From NCBI GenBank assembly GCA_016204425.1, contig JACQKR010000004.1, forward strand, positions 1 through 17,009: DNA of 17,009 nucleotides, written 5' to 3'. Both the position numbers and the translations under genes were made by a program. How positions within the stretch are numbered: the first letter of the stretch is position 1; every line of letters starts with the position of its first letter. The notes under the pieces were generated by a model. The model was not told where the DNA came from and ran no database searches. It was given only the letters and a program-made list of their open reading frames with translations. Source of the DNA: Candidatus Levyibacteriota bacterium. GTDB lineage: Bacteria; Patescibacteriota; Microgenomatia; Levybacterales; UBA12049. Positions 1 to 5,323 of this stretch are shown here, piece by piece.

Positions 1-208
1 GACCTCATGAAGTCGGAATCGGTAGTAATCGCAGATCAGCAGGCTGCGGTGAATACGTTCTCGGGTCTTGTACACACCGCCCGTCAAGGCAGCAAAGTTG
101 GGGGTGGCTAAAACCCCTGTTTTTCAGAGGCAAGGCCAAATCCAGCGATGAGGCTTAAGTCGTAACAAGGTATCCCTACCCGAAGGTGGGGATGGATCAC
201 CTCCTTTC
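1..208 (+). rRNA. rrs: 16S ribosomal RNA, 3' end (partial)
   Basis: The segment carries the universal 3' landmarks of bacterial 16S rRNA: the 1392-1406 region (TTGTACACACCGCCCGTC at about 67-84), the helix 44 strands, GTCGTAACAAGGTA at about 160-173, and the 3' tail GGATCACCTCCTTT at about 194-207. The anti-Shine-Dalgarno CCTCC is intact. The gene enters from the left edge, so only about the last 200 nt are present; the mature 3' end is placed by comparison with E. coli and is accurate to a few bases. The sequence is divergent in helix 44, which fits Patescibacteria, but no phylogeny was run. No 23S follows on this strand. Confidence 0.97.
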
Positions 209-517
209 TAAATTTAACCACTAACAAATAACAGCTAACAACTAACTTGTTAGAAGTTAGCAGTTTGGAGTTAGAAGCTAGTTTGGATGTGGAGAAGACA
301 CAAAGCTTGATTTACACGGTTCTTCCGCAAGGAAGGTTCGGGGTAGACAAGAAGCGTGTAGTGTACCACAAGCTGAGTGAATAGAGCTTGGTTCCGTTCG
401 CTAATACTAAGAACGGAATAAATCTATTCTCGCGTTTCCTACCACTTCGTGATTAGTCAAGTGTTTTCCGCTTCAGCGGAATGCGACGAAGATCCCGCTC
501 AGCGGGACCAACAAAAT
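209..517 (+). other. Structured 3' trailer of the 16S transcript, no 23S or tRNA
   Basis: This roughly 300-nt stretch between 16S and the terminator contains no tRNA, 23S start or convincing ORF. It is full of short hairpins: 234-261 (GCTAAC/GTTAGC and CTAAC/GTTAG arms with an AA/AA internal loop), 322-335 (CTTCC-GCAA-GGAAG, a GNRA tetraloop), 392-418 (TTCCGTTC/GAACGGAA), 466-481 (TTCCGC-TTCA-GCGGAA) and 493-507 (TCCCGC-TCA-GCGGGA). It probably holds 3' processing signals for the 16S precursor; one strand of the long processing stem would lie here and its partner upstream of the window. Confidence 0.6.
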
Positions 518-543
518 ATCCCTCCAATTAGGGGGGATTTTTT
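518..543 (+). terminator. Intrinsic terminator after 16S, probably bidirectional
   Basis: An 8-bp stem (ATCCCTCC/GGGGGGAT, including one G-U pair) with an AATTA loop runs directly into TTTTTT at 538-543. Read from the minus strand the same hairpin is followed by ATATTTT, so it may also end the convergent minus-strand transcript whose last gene stops at 572. Confidence 0.85.
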
Positions 544-571
544 GTGCCTGAATTTATCCGATTGATAAGTA

Positions 572-883
572 TTAAGAGGTTTTTACGTCGTGTTCGGAGA
601 CGAAGTTTTTGACAAATTCTTCTAAAAATCGATTCATATCTGCTTGCGCGTCATTGCCCGTTCTGAGTTGGTAAAACTCCATAATCTTTTGATTCGCTTC
701 CTCATCTGTCGCGCAAGTATCGATCGTTGCAATATCTTTTTCGGTAAATACCGACATCGCATTCTGGTACATCGTCATGAATGCCGCTTTCGTCAATTGC
801 GCGAGCGTATCGCCGATTTGTTCATCGGTATACCCTTTGGCTTTCAAAATGTTGATTACCGGATCAAGAGATGGTGGTTGCAT
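572..883 (-). CDS. Small hypothetical protein, 103 aa
   Basis: Not recognised with confidence. The protein is acidic, largely helical in composition, soluble, and has no signal peptide or membrane segment. It opens with a segment resembling a small helical (UBA-like) motif (ILKAKGYTDEQIGDTLAQL, residues 12-30), followed by a segment rich in Asp/Glu and hydrophobic residues. The layout resembles the short DUF5663-type proteins seen in Patescibacteria, but this is only an impression. The ATG at 883 is supported by a TAAAAT box at 890-895 exactly 6 nt upstream, the same geometry as other genes here. It lies 19 nt downstream of the 603-aa gene on the same strand and may also be cotranscribed with it. 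Confidence 0.75.
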   Translation of the reverse strand: MQPPSLDPVINILKAKGYTDEQIGDTLAQLTKAAFMTMYQNAMSVFTEKDIATIDTCATDEEANQKIMEFYQLRTGNDAQADMNRFLEEFVKNFVSEHDVKTS

Positions 884-889
884 AGTTTT

Positions 890-895
890 ATTTTA
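890..895 (-). promoter_or_regulatory. -10 box for the 103-aa gene
   Basis: TAAAAT on the minus strand ends 6 nt before the ATG at 883. No clear -35 is visible, and the box sits in the 19-nt gap after the upstream gene. Confidence 0.4.
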
Positions 896-902
896 CATCA
901 AA

Positions 903-2714
903 TCAACCGATTGAGCCTACTTTTTCTGAAATTGTATGAGCGACTGAGCCTGCGGTTGCTGTTGCTTTATCGACAATTGCACTCGCATCAGGTGTATCAG
1001 GTTCTGAAAAATAATCCCAGACATTCCCTGCAAGATCTGTTCCTCTATCATACCCTTTTTGAACAAGATCAACTGCATTATCGATAAGTCCGTCAGCGTG
1101 TGTTGTTACTGCTGTCGTGTCCATTCCATACTCCGTTGGTGTATCAACAAGTACGGTTTGGTCTGTGCCTAGTAGTTTATCTTTTGCATCAGACGCAAAT
1201 TCACCGACTCTACTGTCTGCGATTGTCTCGCTGATATTCTCAGGCACAGCATCGCGAATTGCCTCGCTGGCATCAGAAAGTGCATTGGTTGTGCTATCGA
1301 TAACATCACTGTTGAGCGCATTTGCATAGTATTCCTGTGCTTTTTCTCCGATGTCACCGGCTTTATCGGCGACAGCATTCACAACATCTTGTGCTGTTGT
1401 TGCTTCATATGCATGAGTAATATCTTTTATCGTATTATCCGGGGTTATCGCATCAAAGGCTCTTTCGACAAGTCCGTCAGCGTGTGTTGTTACTGCTGTC
1501 GTGTCCACACCATATGCTGTTGGAGTGTCAACAAGTGTTGTTTGATCGGTACCAAAGAGTTTATCCTTCGTGTCTGATGCCAGATCACCGATATCTTGTC
1601 CAGCCTGGGAATCGGCAATTGTATGGGCGACATCTTGCGTTTTATCGCCGATGTAATCTGCTGCATTGACAACGTCTCGATATGCGGCCCCGACAATGTT
1701 GTCTTGTCCGATAAGATTGCCATGGATGCCTGATGCTTTCTCTGCGACATAGCCACCAGTTGCTTCCGTGCCACGCTGGACATCCTGGGCGGCATCCTGC
1801 ACTGTTCCTTCTGTATAAACATTGCTTGCGGTGTTACCTATATTGTTGGCAATATCACCAACACTCGTATCGGTAAATGGTAAATGCCAGGATGAGACTT
1901 CACCAACTGTTGATTTCGCACCACTTGCAACGCCTTCTGAAACTCTTGAGATAAATTCTGAATCCTGCGCTTTAGACCATAGCGATGATGCAAAAGATGA
2001 GTCGATCGCGATACCTGCAGCGCCGCCGTAGATGCTTCCTGCAGACATACCGAGGAAGAAGCGGCGCATTCTTCCTGTTCCACGTTCATGCTTGTCTTCA
2101 AGCTGTGCTAATTTTTCTGCACGAACTTGACTGTGTGGAGCATATTTTCGCTCGATGCGTCCTTTTCGGATACCGTGGATTGCGCGTTCACCGGCAAAAA
2201 ATCCCATGCTGGCGACTGTTTGGCCAACTGATTTTGCCAGGAGAGAAGCGCCTCCTGTCTGGATCGCAAGGTATGCAGAAACACTCGTTGAGAGAAGATT
2301 TCCTGCCCACCAGATCTTGTCTTTGCCGCGCGGATCAAGATTCTTGACATACTCTTTGGCAAAGTTTTTCGCTCCGCCATACATGCGTCGTAAAATGTTT
2401 TTTTTGTCCGGGCTGTGTTGTTCTGCCCGCTGCAATATTTCGCTATTCGGATCACGAGCCATTTCTGCATTCTCTGCTCTGTCTTGAGCGAAGCGCGCCG
2501 CTTGTCGATCACGTGCCTCGTACTGTCTTTGTTCAACAGCGATTGATAGCGCGTCTCGTGGAGGTTTTGGTTCTTCCGGGCGGAGGGCTGGTCCTCCTGC
2601 GCCGGGCGTTTCTAATCGGGGTCCTGGTTTTGGAATGCCCATTGCTCCCGCATCGGGTGAGACCACGGCGAATTCTTCATTACCATCACTACCGGGTATG
2701 TACGGATCGGACAT
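903..2714 (-). CDS. Large repeat-containing, membrane-associated hypothetical protein, 603 aa
   Basis: Not recognised by family. Residues 1-130 are charged, Pro- and Arg-rich and lack a signal peptide. Residues about 134-183 and 218-240 are glycine/alanine-rich hydrophobic stretches that could be membrane hairpins. Residues about 250-603 are a long, polar, alanine/aspartate-rich region resembling LEA or apolipoprotein-like amphipathic helices. This tail contains two copies of a repeat unit of about 50 residues (365-417 and 497-547) sharing IADS, KDKL, GTDQT, LVDTPT, YG and DTTAVTTHADGL. The start is the ATG at 2714: the in-frame TTG at 2750 is the first three bases of a TTGACA -35 box, and the -10 (TACTGT) ends 6 nt before 2714. 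Function unknown; an envelope or structural role is a guess. Confidence 0.8.
   Translation of the reverse strand: MSDPYIPGSDGNEEFAVVSPDAGAMGIPKPGPRLETPGAGGPALRPEEPKPPRDALSIAVEQRQYEARDRQAARFAQDRAENAEMARDPNSEILQRAEQHSPDKKNILRRMYGGAKNFAKEYVKNLDPRGKDKIWWAGNLLSTSVSAYLAIQTGGASLLAKSVGQTVASMGFFAGERAIHGIRKGRIERKYAPHSQVRAEKLAQLEDKHERGTGRMRRFFLGMSAGSIYGGAAGIAIDSSFASSLWSKAQDSEFISRVSEGVASGAKSTVGEVSSWHLPFTDTSVGDIANNIGNTASNVYTEGTVQDAAQDVQRGTEATGGYVAEKASGIHGNLIGQDNIVGAAYRDVVNAADYIGDKTQDVAHTIADSQAGQDIGDLASDTKDKLFGTDQTTLVDTPTAYGVDTTAVTTHADGLVERAFDAITPDNTIKDITHAYEATTAQDVVNAVADKAGDIGEKAQEYYANALNSDVIDSTTNALSDASEAIRDAVPENISETIADSRVGEFASDAKDKLLGTDQTVLVDTPTEYGMDTTAVTTHADGLIDNAVDLVQKGYDRGTDLAGNVWDYFSEPDTPDASAIVDKATATAGSVAHTISEKVGSIG
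1086..1507 (-). repeat. Two identical 38-bp copies inside the 603-aa gene
   Basis: Positions 1086-1123 and 1470-1507 are identical over 38 bp and encode the DTTAVTTHADGL portion of the two protein repeats. The sequence on either side is similar only at protein level. Confidence 0.9.
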
Positions 2715-2720
2715 ACTATT

Positions 2721-2750
2721 ACAGTAACACGAGTTTGAAAACGTTGTCAA
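2721..2750 (-). promoter_or_regulatory. Promoter of the 603-aa gene
   Basis: Minus strand: perfect -35 TTGACA (2750-2745), 18-bp spacer, -10 TACTGT (2726-2721), then 6 nt to the ATG. Transcription should start at or within a base or two of the start codon. Confidence 0.6.
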
Positions 2751-2784
2751 TTTGGCTTCATTAGCTTGCTACTCTGAGGCTGCT

Positions 2785-2812
2785 TTGATAGAATTGTTTG
2801 GTGCAATATATC
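2785..2812 (+). promoter_or_regulatory. Promoter of tRNA-Cys
   Basis: TTGATA (2785-2790), 16-bp spacer, TATATC (2807-2812). The start site would fall near 2819, giving a 5' leader of about 10 nt on the tRNA. Confidence 0.5.
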
Positions 2813-2828
2813 GCTATTGCATGAAAGT

Positions 2829-2901
2829 GGCGCGGTGGTGAAGCGGTTAACACAGCTGTTTGCAGAACAGCCATACACCGGTTCGAATCCGGTTCGCGCC
2901 T
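2829..2901 (+). tRNA. tRNA-Cys (GCA)
   Basis: A full cloverleaf can be drawn by hand. Acceptor GGCGCGG (2829-2835) pairs with TCGCGCC (2894-2900) including one G-U pair. The anticodon stem GCTGT/ACAGC encloses loop TTGCAGA with anticodon GCA at 2862-2864. T-arm ACCGG-TTCGAAT-CCGGT spans 2877-2893, and the discriminator is T2901. CCA is not encoded. Confidence 0.95.
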
Positions 2902-2915
2902 CTAAAATAAGTTGA

Positions 2916-3056
2916 AAGTTCAAAGTGCAAATAGCAAAGTGATACTCAGTGTCATCCCGAATTTATTTCGGGATCCCCTGAATGTTGCAGAGACCTGCCT
3001 GCCGGCAGGCAGGGATCCTGAATCAAGTTCAGGATGACAAAGTCAGTTTTGAACTT
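2916..3056 (+). repeat. MITE-like palindromic element of the GTCATCC...GGATGAC type
   Basis: Core 2950-3039 is bounded by inverted TGTCATCC (2950-2957) and GGATGACA (3032-3039). Inside are three hairpins: ATCCCGAA/TTCGGGAT at 2954-2974, the perfect 20-bp palindrome CCTGCCTGCCGGCAGGCAGG at 2994-3013, and ATCCTGAA/TTCAGGAT at 3015-3035. An outer 9-bp inverted pair AAGTTCAAA (2916-2924) and TTTGAACTT (3048-3056) encloses it. No transposase is present. It lies just downstream of tRNA-Cys and could also act as a transcript end. Confidence 0.85.
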
Positions 3057-3078
3057 GAGCGGTTGAAGGGAGCGACTT

Positions 3079-3189
3079 ATGGCAAGTCCGGAGCAAAAAA
3101 GAGGTTTTGGCGATGAAGCGAAGAAATGGGGTTGGCGGCTCGCACTTGTCGGCGGGTTAATTTATATTATCGCTGCATTAGCAGCATAA
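3079..3189 (+). CDS. Small single-pass membrane protein, 36 aa
   Basis: ATG 3079 to TAA 3187-3189 encodes 36 residues. The N-terminal half (residues 1-18) is polar and positively charged (EQKRGFGDEAKKWGW). Residues about 19-36 form one hydrophobic helix (LALVGGLIYIIAALAA), giving an N-in orientation by the positive-inside rule. A good Shine-Dalgarno-like GAAGGGAG precedes the ATG by about 6 nt, one of the few clear ones in the window. The next small gene starts 3 nt after its stop, suggesting translational coupling. Family unknown; similar tiny membrane proteins are commonly missed by gene callers. Confidence 0.7.
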   Translation: MASPEQKRGFGDEAKKWGWRLALVGGLIYIIAALAA

Positions 3190-3192
3190 ACT

Positions 3193-3405
3193 ATGAATAC
3201 AGAAATTGAGAAAGAAGAATTAAAGTCTATCGATGAGAGCGGGTACAGTGAGAAGCAGGCAGATCTTAAGATAGATCAGAAGCAGATCCTTGGCCAGCAT
3301 AGCAAGCAGACCATGCATCCGAAAAAGAAACAGGAAAAGAAGATTGAGGGAGAAATCGTTTTGCAAAACGGAAATGGTGAAGTGGTGTTTGAATCAGATA
3401 AGTAA
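3193..3405 (+). CDS. Small charged hypothetical protein, 70 aa
   Basis: Not recognised. A lysine- and glutamate-rich, soluble protein with few hydrophobic residues, probably disordered or helical. A basic run (HPKKKQEKK, about residues 42-50) precedes a short C-terminal segment alternating hydrophobic and polar residues (EIVLQNGNGEVVFESDK) that could form a beta hairpin. It starts 3 nt after the stop of the 36-aa membrane gene and lacks its own ribosome binding site, so it is probably translated by coupling. The pair could work together at the membrane, but nothing in the sequence proves that. Coding is supported by position and an uninterrupted frame only. Confidence 0.6.
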   Translation: MNTEIEKEELKSIDESGYSEKQADLKIDQKQILGQHSKQTMHPKKKQEKKIEGEIVLQNGNGEVVFESDK

Positions 3406-3451
3406 TAGATCTCTGGCGAAAAAGGGCGAAATATACTAAAATACTTTACCG

Positions 3452-3540
3452 GCTTATGGCAAAGGGCGCATAGCAAATAGTTATTAGTAATAAATGACAC
3501 ATAAAACTATTCGCCATTAGCTATATGCCATTTGCATATT
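3452..3540 (+). repeat. Imperfect inverted repeat built from AT-rich simple motifs
   Basis: The left arm (about 3453-3482, ...CATAGCAAATAGTT) and right arm (about 3505-3537, AACTATTCGCCATT...) are degenerate inverted copies. The inner 7 bp AATAGTT (3476-3482) and AACTATT (3505-3511) pair perfectly. It follows the two small genes and may act as a terminator. Confidence 0.55.
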
Positions 3541-3542
3541 TG

Positions 3543-3605
3543 GGGTAGCTAGTTCAGCGGTATTTCGCTTTCGCTCAAGCTTCTCTGAGGCATGCAAAGG
3601 AATGT
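3543..3605 (+). pseudogene. Decayed 5' half of a tRNA-Ile copy
   Basis: The first 20 bases, GGGTAGCTAGTTCAGCGGTA (3543-3562), are identical to the 5' end of the intact tRNA-Ile at 3660. A foreign 16-nt stretch (3563-3578) then replaces the 3' D-stem, and GCTTCTCTGA (3579-3588) repeats the 5' anticodon arm. After that it diverges into GGCATGCAAAGG, and no matching 3' half (GCTACCC) follows. It cannot fold as a tRNA. Confidence 0.8.
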
Positions 3606-3644
3606 GGGGCATTTAGTTCAGCGGTATCTAGCGAGCTTCTCTGA

Positions 3645-3743
3645 CATATGCAAATATTTGGGTAGCTAGTTCAGCGGTAGAACGCTTCTCTGATAAAGAA
3701 GAGGTGCATGGTCCGACTCCATGGCTACCCACATTTGCATATG
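3645..3743 (+). repeat. 11-bp inverted repeat framing tRNA-Ile
   Basis: CATATGCAAAT (3645-3655) and ATTTGCATATG (3733-3743) are perfect inverted copies. They start 5 nt before and 2 nt after the tRNA-Ile and define the segment that splits the tRNA-Val anticodon loop. Confidence 0.9.
3660..3731 (+). tRNA. tRNA-Ile (GAT)
   Basis: Complete cloverleaf: acceptor GGGTAGC (3660-3666) with GCTACCC (3724-3730); D-stem GTTC/GAAC (3669-3672, 3680-3683); anticodon stem CTTCT/AGAAG with loop CTGATAA and anticodon GAT at 3692-3694; variable loop AGGTG; T-arm CATGG-TCCGACT-CCATG (3707-3723); discriminator A3731. The T-loop begins TCC rather than the usual TTC. CCA is not encoded. The whole gene lies inside the interrupted tRNA-Val. 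Confidence 0.95.
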
Positions 3744-3755
3744 AAAGAAGAGGTC

Positions 3756-3808
3756 GAAGACGTCGTATGACGTCTGAGATACCACAGCACCGCAGCGCTG
3801 TGGTATAG
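3756..3808 (+). repeat. Double-hairpin insert in the tRNA-Val variable region
   Basis: Two perfect hairpins sit side by side: AGACGTC-GTAT-GACGTCT (3758-3775) and a 10-bp ATACCACAGC/GCTGTGGTAT stem with an 8-nt loop (3779-3806). The insert separates a normal 5-nt variable loop from an intact T-arm. Confidence 0.8.
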
Positions 3809-3868
3809 GATAGTTCGACTCTATCAGTGCCCACAATACTTTTCTTAACGATTTTTAATGAATAGATA

Positions 3869-4453
3869 ATGAGTGAATTTGATTCCACAGGGCATGAAAG
3901 CTATTTTCGAAATGAAAAGGGTCAGTGGGACTTGGAGGGCAGCGTCCATCATGGGGTATTGCGTGTAAAGTACCTTACTATGCAAGACGACGCTACCGGA
4001 TCTGTTTTATCTCAAAAGGGGATTCAAGTAGGTGATAGGTATATTGAGCTCCATTTTGCTCCACAGGACAAAACACCTAAAGAGCAGGAAATGGTAGCAG
4101 CAAAAAAACTACTTGAAGAGATGAGGGAGTCCATGGTACTTTTGGCATCAGAAATTAGGAAGCGGGGGCTGGAGAACGCGATGGTTATGGGAGGAACAAC
4201 GAACGAGGGACTGGCAAATCTTGCGCAGCGTGTAGGATTTGAAGTGGAAGAAGCGTTCCTTCCTGATCCGAAGACTGGATTGCATAATTTACATCTCTTA
4301 GATGAGTTGATTGGAGAAAAAAAGGAGCCATCCTCTCCTGTGTTGTCTAAGTTATTTCCGCAGCAGAGAAATGATAAGCATTTTGTCGTCTCAATGAAAG
4401 CCTCTGATTTGGTGGAACGATTTCCGGAGCGCGTTACTCCACAGGTTGTTTAA
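3869..4453 (+). CDS. Hypothetical protein, 194 aa
   Basis: Family not recognised. A soluble protein without signal peptide or membrane segment. The N-terminal half (1-75) looks beta-rich (GQWDLEGSVHHGVLRVKYL; GDRYIELHFAP). Residues about 80-110 form a charged helix (KKLLEEMRESMVLLASEIRKRG). Residues 104-125 (NAMVMGGTTNEGLANLAQRVGFEVEE) resemble the loop-helix-strand that closes some acetyltransferase-like folds, but no acetyl-CoA motif is visible. The C-terminal third is loop-rich. The ATG at 3869 has a possible TTTAAT -10 at 3854-3859, 9 nt upstream, in line with the short-leader genes around it. It begins 35 bp after the tRNA-Val remnant. No partner gene is evident. Confidence 0.75.
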   Translation: MSEFDSTGHESYFRNEKGQWDLEGSVHHGVLRVKYLTMQDDATGSVLSQKGIQVGDRYIELHFAPQDKTPKEQEMVAAKKLLEEMRESMVLLASEIRKRGLENAMVMGGTTNEGLANLAQRVGFEVEEAFLPDPKTGLHNLHLLDELIGEKKEPSSPVLSKLFPQQRNDKHFVVSMKASDLVERFPERVTPQVV

Positions 4454-4541
4454 AAGACAAGTGATAAGAGCTCGGGGTAAACGTATAGATCAACTTGACT
4501 GGATTCAAGGCCTTTAAACAAGATGTACCCTTTTATTGTAT

Positions 4542-4570
4542 TTGTTTCTCTTTTTTAAGCTTGTTATAAT
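4542..4570 (+). promoter_or_regulatory. Promoter of the 248-aa membrane protein gene
   Basis: TTGTTT (4542-4547), 17-bp spacer, perfect TATAAT (4565-4570), then 6 nt to the GTG start at 4577. Transcription should start at the GTG. Confidence 0.7.
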
Positions 4571-4576
4571 CCAGCT

Positions 4577-5323
4577 GTGGATCAAAAAGAAATAAATAGC
4601 AGAATTCGTGCTGCATACGCACTTCTTACTGAAGAGACAACAACACGGGAGAAGTTTGAATCAGTACGAACCCTCATTAAAGGTATTCATCCAAAGATTG
4701 ATCGCGCATTGGATGACACATCGCAAACGCTTTCAGATTACGAGAAGCTCCATAAAGGCGAGATTGTAGAACTAATGGTTGAGAAATTGCCTGATAATAC
4801 CGAAGAACAAAAAAAGAGAAAGAAAGCGCTTCTGGTGCTTATTAAAAATTGGAAACAGTTGCAATCAGAAGTGGAGCGGGTGAAAGGAGAACTTGAGAAA
4901 GCAGAAGAAAGGCAAGGACGAGTAGAAACCGCGTCAAACGCGGGCGCACCCGCGTCCGACGCGGCTGTCGCAGGAAGTAAAATTTTAGCAGGGGCAAAAG
5001 GACCACTCGGCATTTTGACAATCGTTGCTATCATTATCGTTTCAGTCTTCATGTTTACTAATAAGAAAACAGAACAGTCTCAACCTGTCAACAAGGTATC
5101 CGAATCTTCTATACAGCAAACGATCAAGGTGATCGAGTTTCGCGATAAGAGAATTCCCTTAGCGGAGCTTGATCCTCGATCAGGCCCTGATTGTGATAGT
5201 TTGCATTATCATGCAAGGAGTAATAATGTAGCAAAAGCACTTGATGGGACGATAATTCCTGATCCTGGAGGTTGTGCGTATGGGAAAGTAAAAGATGTAG
5301 AAATTCTTGAAGTAGAGAATTAG
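4577..5323 (+). CDS. Single-pass membrane protein with Cys/His-containing external domain, 248 aa
   Basis: No firm family. Residues 1-115 are charged and helical, with a likely coiled coil at about 92-115. A flexible Ala-rich linker (118-135) is encoded by a nested palindrome. One transmembrane helix spans about 143-160, followed by NKK. The C-terminal domain (about 180-248) has C206, H210, H212 and C233 in a CDSLHYHA...DGTIIPDPGGCAYGKV context. I associate similar Cys-HxH-Asp-Pro-Gly-Gly-Cys arrangements with surface proteins of Patescibacteria, but cannot confirm a named domain. The two cysteines could form a disulfide outside the cell, or Cys/His could bind metal. The GTG start is chosen because TATAAT lies 6 nt upstream. 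Its stop overlaps the convergent MurF-like gene by 3 nt. Confidence 0.8.
   Translation: MDQKEINSRIRAAYALLTEETTTREKFESVRTLIKGIHPKIDRALDDTSQTLSDYEKLHKGEIVELMVEKLPDNTEEQKKRKKALLVLIKNWKQLQSEVERVKGELEKAEERQGRVETASNAGAPASDAAVAGSKILAGAKGPLGILTIVAIIIVSVFMFTNKKTEQSQPVNKVSESSIQQTIKVIEFRDKRIPLAELDPRSGPDCDSLHYHARSNNVAKALDGTIIPDPGGCAYGKVKDVEILEVEN
4929..4964 (+). repeat. Nested 36-bp palindrome inside a coding region
   Basis: CCGCGTC (4929-4935) pairs with GACGCGG (4958-4964), and inside it ACGCGGG (4938-4944) pairs with CCCGCGT (4949-4955) around a CGCA loop. All four arms are perfect. The length is 12 codons, it keeps the frame, and it is far more GC-rich than the surrounding gene. Confidence 0.85.

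Larger units (their letters stand above)
3607..3833 (+). pseudogene. Interrupted tRNA-Val (GAC) containing a whole tRNA-Ile and a palindromic insert
   Basis: The 5' acceptor GGGCATT (3607-3613) pairs over 7 bp with AGTGCCC (3826-3832), followed by discriminator A3833. T-arm GATAG-TTCGACT-CTATC is at 3809-3825. The anticodon stem CTTCT (3636-3640) pairs with AGAAG (3746-3750). Removing the 98 nt 3647-3744 restores a 7-nt loop CTGACAA with anticodon GAC, with the junction at the classic 37/38 position. Two further disruptions exist: the D-arm 3' strand is altered (3627-3635), and 53 nt (3756-3808) lie between a normal variable loop AGGTC (3751-3755) and the T-stem. Without splicing it cannot function; no group I intron core fits in 98 nt. 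It is most likely a pseudogene unless an unusual processing route exists. Confidence 0.75.

Noticed and set aside
209..517. tRNA gene in the 16S downstream spacer
   Set aside because: Several hairpins exist but none has a T-arm consensus or an acceptor pairing that forms a cloverleaf.
644..1087. Plus-strand open frame opposite the two first minus-strand genes
   Set aside because: Arg/Leu-rich composition and full overlap with two better-supported genes mark it as an antisense shadow; the same applies to frames opposite the Thr/Pro-rich surface genes.
2715..2750. TTG start at 2750 for the large minus-strand protein
   Set aside because: The TTG is the beginning of a consensus TTGACA -35 box with a -10 ending 6 nt before the ATG at 2714; translation cannot start upstream of the transcript.
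3646..3744. Group I or archaeal-type intron in tRNA-Val
   Set aside because: 98 nt is too short for a group I core, the segment is mostly a folded tRNA-Ile, and no bulge-helix-bulge junction can be drawn.
4170..4250. Acetyltransferase (GNAT) assignment for the 194-aa protein
   Set aside because: The short GTTNEGLANLAQRVGFEVEE segment is suggestive, but the acetyl-CoA binding motif and the rest of the fold are not visible.
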